In this document: positions 1 to 12,741 of the stretch, in pieces
Layout: every line of letters begins with the position of its first letter
Position numbering within the stretch: position 1 is the first letter of the stretch
From: Clavelina lepadiformis
Taxonomy: Eukaryota > Chordata > Ascidiacea > Aplousobranchia > Clavelinidae
Assembly (NCBI RefSeq): GCF_947623445.1
Contig: NC_135247.1
Location: 4,838,501-4,902,500, forward strand
Direction of reading: 5' to 3'
DNA length: 64,000 nt
Notes under the pieces: model-generated
What the model saw: only the letters and a program-made list of their open reading frames with translations
Database searches by the model: none
Told to the model about the DNA's origin: nothing
Translations under genes and position numbers: made by a program

Positions 1-723
1 GCTTTAGAAACACAAACGTGAGATTATTTTGGACATAATACATATGTTTTTTCAATCAACCAGCGTTTCTATAAGGTGACTGTTTTTATTGCTGCTGCTG
101 TTGCTGTTTTCGTGTAGATTTGTGAAAATATCCAAGTTCAGCAATCTCATTATATGAGTAGCCACCTAAAACTAGCACTGTAAGTACAAAGAAAGATGTT
201 ATAACAAAACACTTAGTTCCCTTTTATAACAACTTTTAGCCCTGGCTATACTTATCATTTTTATTAATCTAAAGCCTAAACTGCTTTTGACGATGCAGGT
301 TCCACAAGTTTGTTAATAGCCAGAAGGAGGACACGTGTGGCGAGCGCTGATTCATTGAACAATAGAACATAGAAAGCTATTTTAATTGCGCTCTAGTAAA
401 ATGAAGTGGCCAACTGTGTAGCCTACAGTACAAGTGTTGTGTTCATAGATATAACAAAAACACGTTTGTTTATGACTTTTACGTTTGTATATTATCTATG
501 GTTGTGTTATTATAGTGGGATTATTAGCCAATCATCACAACGGGACAAATTAAGAGAAAAATGCTAATATAATTACGAAATAACTCATTAGGTATAAGTT
601 AGTAAGTTAGATATCATTCACGCTTGGATTGCTCTTGGATCGCTCTACGGATAGTGTTCCATCTACTCCATCAACTAAAAAACCATCCACAATCGATCAG
701 TATCACGTAATATTCAACTAGAG

Positions 724-1105
724 CATAGGTGTCAAACTCCCGGCCCGCGGGCCACATCCGGCCCGCTTTACAATAAAACTTGGCCCGCAATGCTATTTTA
801 TACATTGAACTATTTCCGGCCCGCGAGATCATTGTGCAGTATAACTTACTTTTTTCAAGCAAAAACAAGATTATAACAAATCGCACAATACAGCAGCACA
901 ACAGTTGCCTCATCATACGATAGAATAAATCGATTTATTCCCAGCCAAAACCGTTAAAAAAAACAAAAATTTGGTGTTCTTTCGCTGACTGTTCCAATTC
1001 ATATACTCGTGTCACGAAACGTTCAATCAAGTTTTATCCTTACGGCCCGCGGCGTTAAATAAGTTTTGAGTTTTGGCCCCTGGTGCGATTGAGTTGACAC
1101 CCCTG
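724..1105. mobile_element. hAT-type MITE with 8-bp target duplication
   Basis: The left end reads CATAGGTGTCAAACTC and the right end GAGTTGACACCCCTG; they are imperfect inverted repeats of each other. The element is flanked by a perfect 8-bp direct repeat, aactagag, at 716-723 and 1106-1113. Just inside the left end is a GGCCCGCGGGCC block, and a related GGCCCGCGG lies near the right end, typical of many hAT non-autonomous elements. It is 382 bp and has no transposase. The short frame at 671-916 (-) runs through it and is not a gene. Confidence 0.85.
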
Positions 1106-1112
1106 AACTAGA

Positions 1113-1235
1113 GTGACGTGAAAGCGTGGCATGACTCAGCAGAATGCTTTAGTTTAGAAATCCACGGCCATGCCAAGACCAAATAATATTTTGCCTAAAC
1201 GTGCACGGAAACTCGGGTTTGGTTGCCGTACTCAC
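1113..1235 (+). repeat. Dispersed repeat, copy 1
   Basis: This segment resembles 30883-30990: both contain GCATGACTC then GCAGAATGCTT, TTTAGAAATC, a CCAA block, and GTGC(A/G)CGGAAA in the same order and orientation. The family is not identified, and ends and target duplications are not clear. It abuts the MITE at 724-1105, whose target site may lie inside this repeat. Confidence 0.5.
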
Positions 1236-3252
1236 ACTAATAACTTTTTACATTTTCTTATTGGTCCTTAATGCACGTTTTTGCCCTCGAGGCCTTGCCA
1301 TATTTGCCTGTCGAATTTGTTGAAATTATATTCTACTATGCGACCACCTGCGTCAGCACAATTTTTTCGTCCTCCACATTGAAGACGAAAAATAAATTGC
1401 ATGAAATGAAAAAAAATAATGGAAAGTTGTTAGTTACAATGGCGAAAAGTAAACGAGACGATGGTTATTTCAAATAAAATTGGAACACTTCTTGCGGATG
1501 AGCATTTTGATTGTGAACATGTTATTGTTTTAATATGATATGACAAAGTTAGCATTAATCATTTTTTGCTCCCCACGGTCAACGGCGAAAAAATAAATGC
1601 ATTTTAGTGTGATACAACACATTTTAGTGAGATTTGGAAAATATAGCCTAAAAAAATAAAGTTTAGTTTATATGTTGACGCACTTTCATTCAACAAGAAT
1701 AGGATAATACCGTCACCCAACTCAGTTTAAAATATCCAGAATAATTTTCCCAAAACAGTTAACTTGTAATGAAAAGTGGTATATGGTACCTTAACCTGTA
1801 AGGTTTACCCACTTCACTACAAAGTCTGTTTACTTGTGTATATCTTAACAGTGAACTTTGATAGACTTCAGCAATAATAACACGGGAATGACAACTGTAT
1901 AATCTGATTATATTGAAGCCTCTTTGAACGAATACATCAAGATAAAACATTGTTACAGCAACAGCATAAAGACATGTTGCGGCGTTGAACGTAATAGCCA
2001 AAAAGACTGAATAAATCAAAATGCACACACAGTAAATACGAAGCAATCGACTACGTCACGCAGTGTTATGCTTCGCTGATTCGTTAGACGAGAATTCTAT
2101 GTCGTACACAATATTATCACAAACTTCTTGCACTATTTCCATATTGGCATTTGACGAAATACGGTCATGGTCATATTCCATCCCTTGATGATCTTATTCC
2201 GATACTTTGACTTTGTTCCCTTGTTGATCCTATTTCTGTAATGAAGTTCGTTCGGGTGTTTGTTTGGTAAATTAAAGAGCAACAGCTATATGAAGCAGGG
2301 AAAGTTACTCACGTGATTGTATGCAGTTCAGCTCATCTGGTACAGAAGGAGCCTTACTGGTACAGTACTGAATGTAGTACAGTACTAGCGTACTCATCTG
2401 TGTGGGTGAGTGTATGAACAGCAGACGCTTCGACTTATTTTGGCCATTGCATGCAACCTAATCAAGGTTTGAGTTTTTGTAACGTCATCCTGGTGTCACC
2501 ACTCACTAACTAGCCATCCTGCAATTACTCAGACCATGACACATAATGTTGTTGATTAGTTGTCAGTGTTACTTGTCACCACTCACCAGCAAGTCAACAT
2601 ATACATTTTTTACACATGTTTTGAGCCATTTAGGATTTGTCATCGTTTCTTCTGCATGAGCAATGATCACAATGTTTTCAACAAGCATTGTTATTTCAAA
2701 TTTGTCTTCACAGAGCAAATGACAATTAAATAGAGTTAAAGCATATCAAAGTATAGAGGAGGTGTTACCAACATCTTGGTAATGGTTGTAATATTGACTG
2801 AAATGTCTGAATAGTTGATGTGTTTTTTGCTGTCTTAGCTTTATTGATTTTTTTGCATATGAGTATTAAGAGACTAAAATAGGTTAGTTAGTTATACAAG
2901 GCTATTATCGGAAAGTCACACCCTATCAAAAGTTACGTTACTGGCATAAGGATGTACCATAAGTTAGTTGAAAGTCAATAGATTATTATTTGTGTGAAAT
3001 CATGCTATACTGAATCAGCTGCAACTTTTCTACCATTTACTTATTAAATATTTAGTGTTTAAATGTGGCAGGTATTAGGAATGTTAATGATTTTCAGGCT
3101 TATATTACTCATGAATTTGCCGAGTTTCAAACCTTCATAATGACATTCATGTGCTACAATCACACTGTTTTGCTTCGTTTCTCTGACCGTGATCTCGAGG
3201 TTTAAGTGGCTTGTTGCGAGGAGGCCAAAAAGTATCCAAATTTACCAAAAAG

Positions 3253-4782
3253 ATGTCGCAACCAGACGTATCAATTGAAGATGAGATTGCAATCCAAAGT
3301 TTTTTGGAGGAAACTGCAGTATCTGATGACTTAGAAAGGTTTCGTAAACAATGGAAAAATGAAGTGGAAAATCGATACAAACAAGAATGTGCTGAACAGG
3401 TGTCAGACCAATTAAGCAGTGGTAATGTTTTATCCACTAATGTCCCTAATGCAAGGAAATTGTTTGAACAAGGCATTGAAAGTGAAAGGAATGGCAGCTT
3501 TCATGATGCTATTCACTTTTATCGCAAAGCTGTTCAGCTGGACCCAGATATAGAACAACGAATGGCATTGGACTTTGATGCCACTGATAGAAAAACTATT
3601 GAAGAAGATGTCAACATGAACCCTACAGACTTAGTTGCAAAGTTTAATTCACTTTCTATGAAACAACCTTCTGAGATTGATTTACAATCTGTATCCAACC
3701 AGTTAGTTCTTCAGGAGCTCAATATCATCCAGCTTCCATCGGAAATATTATGCTTGATCTGTAGATGGGTTGCATCATCCGACATGGACATGAAGTCACT
3801 AGAGCTTCTTTCTGAGACCTGTAGAAAATTTTACGTACATGCCAAGGATCAAGCAATTTGGCGTGCTGCTTGTGAAAAGGTTTGGGGTTTGAAAGCCAGG
3901 AAACAAGGATATCTGTCCTGGAGGGACATGTATATATACAGGCCACACGTCCATTTGGATGGTGTCTACATAAGCAAAGTATCTTACTTCCGAGAGGGTG
4001 ACCCCACTGTCTTCAGCATGTATTACAAACCTTTTCAATGTGTGGAATACTACAGGTATATATATACGCAAACCTTGTATTGTTGGCAGAATCCACTTCC
4101 TTTTACATACAAACAGTATAAATTTGCAGATCATTTGTTCAACTCTACTTAGTCTTTAAATATAAAAATCAAAGGTTTTACCAAGTTTGGAGAACTCAAT
4201 AGTAATTTAAGGGGTTTTTCGTACTTGCGATTACAAGCTAGTTGGTGTCTGGACACAAAATTCTTGTTTGAAAAGCAAGTTTATTTATTGTTGTCTTTCT
4301 GTAGGTATATGAGATTCTTTGCAGATGGTCAAGTCATTTTGTACACCACCCCTGATGATCCACCCCTGGTGGTACCAAAACTTAACTTTGAGAACGCTGC
4401 ACAACTTCAGTTCCGTGTTGGCCAGTACAAGCCTCATTTAGAGCAAGAATCACCCGATCACAAGTACAAGTCTGCAACCATAACTGCAGTTTTGGTTGAT
4501 GCTAAAGCGAAAAAGCGGCCATCTACATCCGGAAAACGAGGCAGCAAAAGTAAAGAGAAATATGTTGTCACTGACAAAGAATACCTTCTGGAACTCCAGC
4601 TAACTTCTACGTCCAGCAAAAAGAGATTCAACAAACTATCTTGGGCTAGCTATGGTGCAAAGTTTGTGTTTGGTAGCACAGGACGTTCAACTGAGACTGA
4701 TTTTAAACTGCACGATCAGTTCCCACCATTTTACTTCAGTAAAGTTCGATCATACAACACTTATTCAGTTGCACCACTATAA
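3253..4782 (+). CDS. FBXO9: F-box only protein 9
   Basis: Substrate receptor of an SCF (SKP1-CUL1-F-box) ubiquitin ligase. Two coding exons, 3253-4055 and 4305-4782, join in phase 2 (GAATACTACAG|GTATAT to TTCTGTAG|GTATATGAG) and give 426 residues, against 447 in human FBXO9. A TPR-like motif lies at about residues 67-100 (ARKLFEQGIESERNGSFHDA), and the F-box at about 157-205 begins LNIIQLPSEIL. The conserved block DGVYISK then QCVEYYRYMRFFADG spans the splice, and the C-terminus keeps FNKLSW and the F(F/Y)F.KVRSY motif. The ATG at 3253 (MSQPDVS) is the first in frame; the open frame runs further upstream only from a TTG. The gene converges on HSD17B7, with 242 bp between the stop codons. Family assignment is secure. 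Confidence 0.95.
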
Positions 4783-5024
4783 CTCTGTAAATATCATATG
4801 TCTTAATCATGCTCTGACGCTTTGGTGTTGAATATTTCATTGTATCTAGCTTGGTTGAAGGGATATGGGATGGTATATTTGTATCAATTTATTTATGACT
4901 TCAATTGTAATTGCACCACATTCACTACAAGGTTTCATAGTTATGCTATCTGTATTTCAATGAAAAGATACAAGATAGAAGTAATAATACTGAATAAGAT
5001 GAAGCATGAATCATGAATCATGGT

Positions 5025-6854
5025 TTATGTATATTTTGACAAAAGTTCTTCAGCAATGACAGACACTTTATTGTATATAGAGTTGGCTTCTCCCGGTGTT
5101 ATATCAATTTTTTTTTGGACTGTGTAGTTTCCTTTTAATAATGATGTTTGACTGCAATATCGACTCCCTGGGTCCAAATCTTCAGGGCATTGTTGTAACA
5201 ACCAAAGCAATGACTGGCAGGCATTGTATGGTGTAAGTGTCAGATTAGGCAGCAACAAACGAACCTGCAGAATAAATTGAACCGTAATTAAGGTATACAC
5301 ACACAGTAGTTTTATTACAACTGTCAGTATGGTTTGCTGTTTGTCTGTCGTAATCGTGGTTCTTTAAAAACAATCTATATGAAACATGTATCATAATTAT
5401 TTTGCAACAAAGCCTGGCAAAATACGGCATACCATCCAGAGTATGGGTAGAAAAATGTACCAAATCCACATCGGAAGAATACCAAGAGTTAAACTAGTAA
5501 TAGCAGTTCCTGGATCTGCAATCTGGCTGCAAAAGTTTTTTTTGGTTGATTGTTTTCTGCTTTAGTTTACTTATTGCATTTCTATATTCATAAATCATAC
5601 CATTTGCTTACTTAATGATATATTTTACCTATAAATGCCCTTGCTGTTATATCTCTCATTCAGCTCAATGCTAGTAGCTTCCATGACATACTTGGAGTTG
5701 CTGTAAGCATTTGGACTGCATACAGAAATGCATAACATTACAGTTAAGCACTCAGTAAAGTATGTACAGAATTTAACGATAATGAAGTGGTTTCCTCAAG
5801 TTAAGTTTTCTTACCCTAATTTGCAAGTTAGGTCATTGGGATTATAAGCATCTTTTGTAGCATTGGCTGATGTTGTCCATATAATTTGGGATAATTTTTT
5901 CTGTACGTTGGCTTCTAGGAGTGGTATCATTTCTTGTACCTATATCAAAACAACGTTTTTTTTGCGCTTACAACTGTATTATTTGATGTCCACTGAGCTT
6001 ACCAAGACATAATGGCCGAGAACATTTGTGGCAAAAACTTCATTTATCCCGTCATCATTTACAAGCTGAGTTGTGTTAAACATTCCATAGCCGGTTCGAA
6101 ACATCTCTACAGCATTTCTGTAAATGTACCAGTTTGTTTGCTCACTTGCTGTGTACTTGTTACAGCCAAATTCAACATAATTAGCATCAACTTACAAATC
6201 AAGGAGACATGATTTTAATATGTTTTTCCAATTGAAGCTTTTCACTGGCATTATACCTGCATTTAAATACATGCAATCCATCTTTGAGAACCTGTTTTTT
6301 ATAAAAAAAATCTCACTGTTTATTGAAAATAGAGTTTTTATTTTGTGGAAATAGTCAATAACAACCCGAAAAAGCCTCATTGTACACACCGCTTTCGAAT
6401 TTTGTTACACCCTTCCAAAATTGACTTCACATCGCCAATGTCCACCTTGATCAAAGTTACTTGAACAGATTCATGATTAATGGCCAGCATTTTTTCCAAA
6501 CTTTTTCCTTTATTCATATTTCGACAGGTCACACAAAAATGCAGTTGATGGGTTTTCTCAAACTGACAAGCAATTCTTTCTACCAACACTAATCCAATCC
6601 CACTGTACACAAGATTGTACCATTAAAACATTGTCTAATATCATTGTATAAGTTTGATGTTTTATTGTATTAAGTACCAACATTTCATTCATAGCTGGCC
6701 TTGGCCAATTAGATGAATTGAGACTGACTTGGTGAGCCCCGTTTGCACTACTATACTTCTATACACTATAAGATTTATTACATATGTAGATACATACAAC
6801 ATAAACTAACCTGGTTACCCCTGTGAAGAGTATAACTTTTTCTGGTAAATCCAT
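5025..6854 (-). CDS. HSD17B7: 3-keto-steroid reductase / 17-beta-hydroxysteroid dehydrogenase 7
   Basis: Short-chain dehydrogenase of the ER membrane; the family reduces 3-keto sterols in cholesterol synthesis and estrone to estradiol using NADPH. Eight exons: 6811-6854, 6390-6602, 6196-6291, 6003-6117, 5815-5939, 5629-5715, 5433-5526, 5025-5264. All junctions agree in phase and give 337 residues (human 341). The nucleotide-binding motif TGVTSGIG (residues 11-18) is split by intron 1, whose donor is GTTAGT. Further marks are NAG in YLNAGIMP (about 94-101), the serine of WTTSANA (S180) and the catalytic YSNSK (Y202, K206). A hydrophobic segment near ILPMWIWYIFLPILWM would be the membrane anchor, followed by LTPYNA. 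COX16 lies 254 bp upstream on the same strand. Confidence 0.95.
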
Positions 6855-7108
6855 TGTCGTAGCACCGTTAACAACAACCTATTTTATATAACTACTAGAC
6901 AAAGTAAAAATCAACAGCAATGAATGCAAAATAAGTCAAATTCATAAGATAAATGAGATGAAAAGTTACAACTAGCCAAAAAATCATGGCCACATGACTT
7001 TTATAACGCAGTGCAACACCAAATAATAGTTACTTGAAAATTCTAGGTCACAGTGCAGGTCTTTTACTTTGCTGCACTTTGTATTTTAGTATTTTAAGCA
7101 ATACAGGT

Positions 7109-7477
7109 TCAGTTTGATTCTTGCATATTATCATAATCAAGTCTTTGCTTTTTTTGAATTTCTCGAGAATCCTCTCCTTGTCTTGGACCACGAATATTAA
7201 ACCAATCATCTAACTCTTTCTCTTCAACTGTTTCCTGAAAAATTTCCTCCAGTGTTTGTGCTTTTTTCTTGTCAAGTCCAGATTTTTTCATTTCCTGTTC
7301 AAATTCAAGGCTTTTGCCTCTTCGCTTTTTAATGTCATAGCGAATTTGTGCAAACTCTTTTAAACCCAAAAAACCAAAAACAAGGAAGGTCAGAAATGCA
7401 CTTCCATATCTTACATGAGGATTTCGTATTGCTCGTTTGGCAGACTTCATAACATTTTCAAAAATTGGTGAATCCAT
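7109..7477 (-). CDS. COX16: Cytochrome c oxidase assembly protein COX16
   Basis: Small inner-mitochondrial-membrane protein needed for assembly of cytochrome c oxidase (COX2 module). A single coding exon of 122 residues starts at ATG 7477; human COX16 has 106. One transmembrane segment lies at about residues 25-40 (SAFLTFLVFGFLGL), followed directly by the family signature KEFAQIRYD and a charged C-terminal half ending with the conserved DDWFNIRGPR. Upstream, TATTGCAG|GTGAAAG at about 7497 looks like a splice acceptor, so a 5' untranslated exon probably exists further upstream. The coding exon has the lysine-rich, coiled region usual for the family. Assignment rests on the QIRYD and NIRGPR motifs together with size and topology. 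Confidence 0.93.
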   Translation of the reverse strand: MDSPIFENVMKSAKRAIRNPHVRYGSAFLTFLVFGFLGLKEFAQIRYDIKKRRGKSLEFEQEMKKSGLDKKKAQTLEEIFQETVEEKELDDWFNIRGPRQGEDSREIQKKQRLDYDNMQESN

Positions 7478-8992
7478 TTTACTGCTACTTTCACCTGCAA
7501 TATAATTTAAAAACTCAATTAGCCCATGAGGTAAGAATTACATAGTTTGCATGAACTAATAAAATTATTAACTATTTTTGCAACTTTCTGTATATTTGCT
7601 GAACACAAGTGAAAAAAACAATAATATTCTAATTTCATGTCTAAAATTATATTATGCAACAATGGTCCAGGGTTGTAACCAAGTCATTTTCTTCTGACTC
7701 GAGTCAATTTATGTTATGACTCAAGTAAAGTCATTGCCTTTAACGTAAAAACTATTTTGAGGTCACATTATGCATTGCCTTAAATTGGTTACTATAAAGT
7801 CATAACTGTCTACAAATTAGTCTGGTTGATAGTTTTTACAAAAAGTTGTAACTTTTTTGAAAAACATCCGTTTTTGTTACCTAAAGTTGTCTTTTTTGTC
7901 GTCACAATTATCATAATGGGACTCGAGTCATTTAGGACCTTTAATATAGTGCAATACCCAACATTTGTGGCTTATAATTTTCATGACCATGGCAATTGAC
8001 AACTTGTGATTTCATCAGAATATCATTATGAAATTTGTCATAGTTTAGGGTATATTGCTATGTTTGTTTATGTATAACTTTTCAAACGTAAAATTTGAAT
8101 AACTTAATAAATATGTTTAATTCATAAAAAGCATCTCAAAATAGCTTAAAATTAGCTATGAAAGGAATTTGACCTTGTTTCGATCAACAGCTTCACACGC
8201 ATAAATTACAGTGACCACTGACCAGTAACAATTTTGTCAGTTTTTAGTTGCTTGGTTTTTCCGTTCACGGTGAGTCCCCCAAAGCAAGAAAGTTTTCCAA
8301 ATTTCTTTTGTCAGAAAAATAAGAGTTCAGAAAAAACTTTTAGTCGAATACTCGCATAATTCAGCACACTTATATCTCATACAAATAATGCCTAAATACT
8401 GCTACTGAAAGGCTTTGGCAAAGTGTGTAAATTAAAATGGAGGCAAAGGTAACTTGTCTCCGGTTCAGCTTAAAAGTAAACTATTCTTAGTAGCGGCTCG
8501 ATTCACTTCAGAAAACGCTTCCTCTCATTCAGAGCGCTACGCTAATAACGGAACTGCATCAAATATACCTTATTTTTTGCCTATGTCTACCTTGCGGTTA
8601 TTTTAATAAACGTATGCTCTTTACTATCAAGCAGGAACCGACTCCAGCACAGCTTTTAATGAAGTTCGTATGATGATGCTACGCAATCTGGTAACCAGAA
8701 AAAGTAGAGCTGTGTTTGCAAGCGTACTACAGTTACTAATCCTCGTTCCCTCTATATCAGATATCGATAGTTGTACCCACGAAGTGCTAAGCACAATTAC
8801 CAATGATCATGTCATCATACATGTTCGAAATTCTGAACACCAAGCATTGTTTTTTTGTCATATGACATAAATCTACCTTTAAAATGGGGGCCTTATTCCA
8901 CTGATTACGTACATAAATTATCTAAACCTGTGATTATAACAAAAAAGAAGTGCAACAAGAACAAGTAACACCAATCTTTGTATTGGAGCAAT
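7478..8992. other. Intergenic region between COX16 and RPL28
   Basis: No gene recognised. A likely hAT-type relic occupies about 7677-7935: it begins CAGGGTTGTAACCAAGTC, contains two ACTCGAGTC blocks near its ends, and closes with GACTCGAGTCATTTAGGACC. The rest must include the COX16 promoter and 5' untranslated exon and the RPL28 3' region. The 66-residue frame at 8670-8870 (+) has no family resemblance or splice context and is not called. Confidence 0.5.
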
Positions 8993-11036
8993 TTATTTCT
9001 GATTTTCAGCCTTTTGGCTTCGCAGAAGAGCACTAGCACGGCGCAGGGCAGCCATTCTCAGGTCTTTGCGGTAGCGATTTTTTCTCATCGTTTTACGAAT
9101 TGTGTTCAACGATCTGCGTGCTCCACGATTGAGAGTAACCGTATGGTAGGTTTGGCTTGGTTTGTTCTGACCTAAGCAAAACAAAATTTTATGTTTCCAG
9201 ACAAGTACTACTACTAATACAGAAATAAGAAATTAACGTTGAAAGTTCAAAGAAACAAATTTTATTTCTATACAGCCAACTGAGAACTGCCTCACTCAGT
9301 TGCGAATTAATTTTTCAAGCATTCTATTGGTGATTGTAAACTTGCATTTACTAGTTGTAATGCTGCCTAAGTCACGGCATGTTTTAAGCAAATACTGTAC
9401 AACAATTATACACAACTGTTTAGTAATATCTGCTATTAAACCCTGTTCAGCTAACTGATGTTACGTGTTACCGTGACGCTAAATATGGCAAAACCAAAGA
9501 AATTTTTAGGATTCACATACAAATAATGGGTCGATTTGAACCCAAACAGGTTCGCTGAATATCTGTGTGATCTGCAAACTCAAATACAATGTTACAAAAG
9601 AATTTATCGACATTGGTAACAAATGATCATTTATTTTCCTGTTTAAGCTGAACTAAAATCAACATTTCTCATTGAACGTCATTTAAGTTTTGCATTTTGC
9701 TTTTCAAATCGCTATTTGGTCATTAATTTTTAGCAATTAAGTCACGTTACAAGCAATATTTGGAAAGTTTTTGATGAAATTTTATCATTTGGTGCAGATA
9801 TGAATAGATTTGAAGTTCGTTCGGGTCTTTTGCGCAAACCCGTATAATTGTTCTCGTGGTCTATCCCTACAAATATTGCAAAAATTCTTAGTCTCAACCA
9901 AAATACATTAACCAGAATGACTAATAAACATTTATGTGACGTTCTTGGCATCTAGTCCACACAACTCACTCCTCGCCTGGCACAACCATCCTTCAGTATA
10001 TGATGCAGCACCGCTGCTGCCACTAAGAACACTGCAGCATTGCCATCATTTTTGGAACGAAATCAAAGGTCACCACAAATAAAACGTTGTTGTGTTTTTG
10101 GTGTTTAGGGAATGATTACTACTGTTTAGCATTTTCAGATTTTACTGCTAATGCTATTATTACTGTCTTCACAATCTTCATTACATTGTAGACAAAGCAG
10201 CAATCTTTACACAGTGAATGGTGACGGGCCGCTAGTTAACTTTTTGGGGGCCCCCAATGAAAAAACGTTTGGACCCACCTGTTTTAAATAATCAGTACCA
10301 AACCAATTTTAATTTATTTAAAAAATGCTTACTTTTAGCTTTTTTGGTAACAAAGATAATTCCTTTTCCATCTTTTTCAGGTTCAACACCTACAGTCTTC
10401 TTATGAACCATGCCATTGAATCTTAAAATACGTTGAGAATTATTTAGCCTCAAAATATTATCTATATCAAAATATGCCTATTAGTTTTTTATCATAAATA
10501 TCACAATGTCTTCAATAAACTAACTACACTGTTTCAATATTGCTAATATCATATGGTGTTAAAACATTTGTCCCCAGACTGTTGAAGATATTTACATGAC
10601 TTCAAATCATCGATAATAATTACTGATTACAAAGCTATCTGTGTGTAGAATTTGAAGAAATTCTTTCTTTTGATATCGCTTTGAGTTTGCACCAGTCAAC
10701 TAGACCAGAAAATGTTCCAGTTCCGCTAATGAACATTAAAACAAGTGTAGTGCCATTTAGTATTGAACGCCCATAACGTAGTTGCCAGTTCAACACTCTA
10801 ACCACTCCATTTACTGAGTATATAATTAAAACTTTATGATACTTACTACACTTAAACTTGAGTTATTAATTTTTTAGAAGACTTTTTAGAAAGTTCTTTC
10901 ATCGTATGTATCCATATTACCTAAAGCTGTTCTTGTTCTTTAGGTTGTTGGGTTCCCTTGTAAACTGGGTCTTGTTCCTCTTCATGAGGTGACAGGAATT
11001 GTTCCTAATTACCATCCATTGCAAATGTGCCGACAT
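8993..11036 (-). CDS. RPL28: 60S ribosomal protein L28 (eL28)
   Basis: Structural protein of the large cytosolic ribosomal subunit. Three coding exons, 10921-11036, 10333-10421 and 8993-9171, give 127 residues (human 137). The N-terminus [14 protein letters not shown] matches the family; exon 1 ends NNLKNKNSF and splices into [15 protein letters not shown], then exon 3 carries [19 protein letters not shown], the most conserved stretch. Phases agree at both junctions (TTTAG|GTAATA to TTTTAAG|ATTC; AAAA|GTAAGC to GCTTAG|GTCAG). The C-terminal basic tail is shorter than in vertebrates. Intron 2 (9172-10332) contains a hAT-type MITE at about 9526-9869. A 5' untranslated exon further upstream is likely but was not located. 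Confidence 0.95.
9526..9869. mobile_element. hAT-type MITE in RPL28 intron 2, same family as 52145-52567
   Basis: The left part (ATGGGTCGATTTGAACCCAA, then TTCGCTGAATATC) aligns with the left part of the element at 52145 (ATGGGCCGATACGAACCCAA, then TTCGCCGAATATC). The right part (GTTCGGGT, AACCCG, TATAATTG, CTCG, ATCCCTA) matches its right end. Flanks caaataat and caaatatt may be a decayed 8-bp target duplication; the first few bases of the left end appear to be missing. It is more diverged than the 52145 copy, so it is probably older. Confidence 0.6.
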
Positions 11037-12603
11037 TTTTTTATCTATGTACAAAGGATATTAAAGACAAATTAATTATTATTGAGGTTAAAATGTTTTT
11101 ATATAAGTTATACGAACGTGTTTTTGCATGCAGACTAAGTGGCGAGAATAATAGTAATGTTAATAATAAATAACAGGTTTGGCTCTTTGCTTGACGTTTA
11201 TAATAAATGAAAGGATATTTTGGACATCTGTGAACTCCTGATTCCAAACGTTTTACGACAGCACACACAATTTTTCTTCAAAAACTAAATTACGCTACTA
11301 TACTCTTCAGCCAGATTGGAAAGTTTGCTAGGCGCACTTGAAATTAAAATTAATAGCATGTATAAAGGTTTTTGTTTTATCTTGTTGCGCAGGGTATTTC
11401 TCTCCCAAAAATTGCATACTTTCGAAAATGGGTCTTCAGCTCAGAGGCTAGCCTAAGCTTAAGTTTAGCAATTTGCTCATTGAAACTAGCCTAGCAGCAA
11501 AGATTATTAAAACTTTCCAGACCGTTTAAAATACCGTAAAACGTCAAACTACGAGTTCAGGAGCTACTATGCAGTGTATAAAAAACAGTTTAGTTGGAAT
11601 TAAGATGTGCTAAAAATGTTAGGCTAATTGAAACAGCTAGCCGACAATTACGGAGGGCTGCGGTGGTCTAGCCTGCTCCTTAATTAAACATAGAAACTTC
11701 GTTAAAAAATTCTCATGCCAAATATAGGTCGATATGTAAGCGGTTAACACATTTTAGTCAAAATCAGTACCGACCAGCATATTTACCTCAACAATCCACG
11801 CGAGACAGCAAAAAAGAACCTAAAAGCACATACTCCAAAACTACGCAAACCCATTCCGCAGTTTTTTAAAAATTGGTCGGGTAGTTTATCGAAATTTATT
11901 TATTTTGACGTACAGTATTAGATCAATTTGCTTCGAGTTTATTGAAGAAACCTTTATTTTATCGTTGTTAACATTCCATTAAGGTTACGCATTGCTATCG
12001 TATCACATATGTGTATATTTACTCTTACAGCTTTGTTTATTAACAAATTATTTCTCTAAATGAAATATGGAGATGTGCATAAAGTTCCATAAACACTTGG
12101 TAAATTTTTACATTTCACGTTGTTATATTGTTTTATTTAATTTGCCGAAATAAATATTACATTCGACACATTTTTTAAACCTAATATCAGTGTCTTTATC
12201 CATCTATAAACTTAGTATATAAATGGTATTGATGGGATATGTAAAGACTCCGCTAATATACTAAAACAAAACTAAAGAATTACTATGCTGCAAATCAGTT
12301 TCCTGTGTGATTATCCAGATATCTAGTAGACTACTGTTTTATATAGGCAAACATCACTATTACACCAGTTGTAAGAACTAAAATATTTCATAGTCCCATT
12401 ATAGCATACTAAATTATCTAATGTATTTTCTTGTTTTATTAATAAAGATAAGCAAATACCTTTATTTCAGCCAAAGGAACATGAAGCATATGAAGAATAG
12501 TTATTAGGAAAGTGTAAGGCAGAAGAGGAAATGTTTTCAATGGCAAAGATTTTGGGTTCGGTAGTGTTGTGACGTGTGACTTAAATATAGCCTATAAACC
12601 GTG

Positions 12604-12741
12604 TGCAAATAGCCCAGCCCATTGGTGAAGGATTAGCCCATAGGAAAGCTTTCAGCCCATACGAATGGCTAATCCGTGCATTCCTTTTTTCCTTTCCTAT
12701 GGGCTAATCCTTGACGAAGTGGGTGAATAGCCGCATTTGCA
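12604..12741. mobile_element. Foldback MITE
   Basis: Two arms are inverted repeats. GGATTAGCCCATAGGAAAG at 12630-12648 is the exact reverse complement of CTTTCCTATGGGCTAATCC at 12692-12710. The homology extends outward imperfectly to TGCAAATAGCC and GGCTATT...ATTTGCA. The short spacer has no coding potential. The whole would fold into one long hairpin. Its superfamily is not determined and no clear target duplication was found. Confidence 0.7.

Larger units (their letters stand above)
1..3252. other. Non-coding region upstream of FBXO9
   Basis: I see no supportable gene here. Short open frames at 1271-1477 (+) and 1759-2046 (-) have no recognisable domain or splice context. The stretch holds a hAT-type MITE (724-1105) and one copy of a dispersed repeat (about 1113-1235), both listed separately. 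The remainder is AT-rich and probably contains the FBXO9 promoter near its right end. I could not identify a TATA box or start site with confidence. Confidence 0.6.

Noticed and set aside
671-916. 81-residue frame on the minus strand
   Set aside because: It overlaps the left half of a hAT MITE with clear ends and target duplication; no domain.
2500-2600. Tandem TCACCACTCAC motifs
   Set aside because: Only two short matches (about 11 bp); not enough to call a repeat array.
3211-3252. N-terminal extension of FBXO9
   Set aside because: The frame begins with TTG, not ATG; the first in-frame ATG is 3253.
3147-4134. Minus-strand frames opposite FBXO9
   Set aside because: Shadows of the conserved FBXO9 exon on the other strand.
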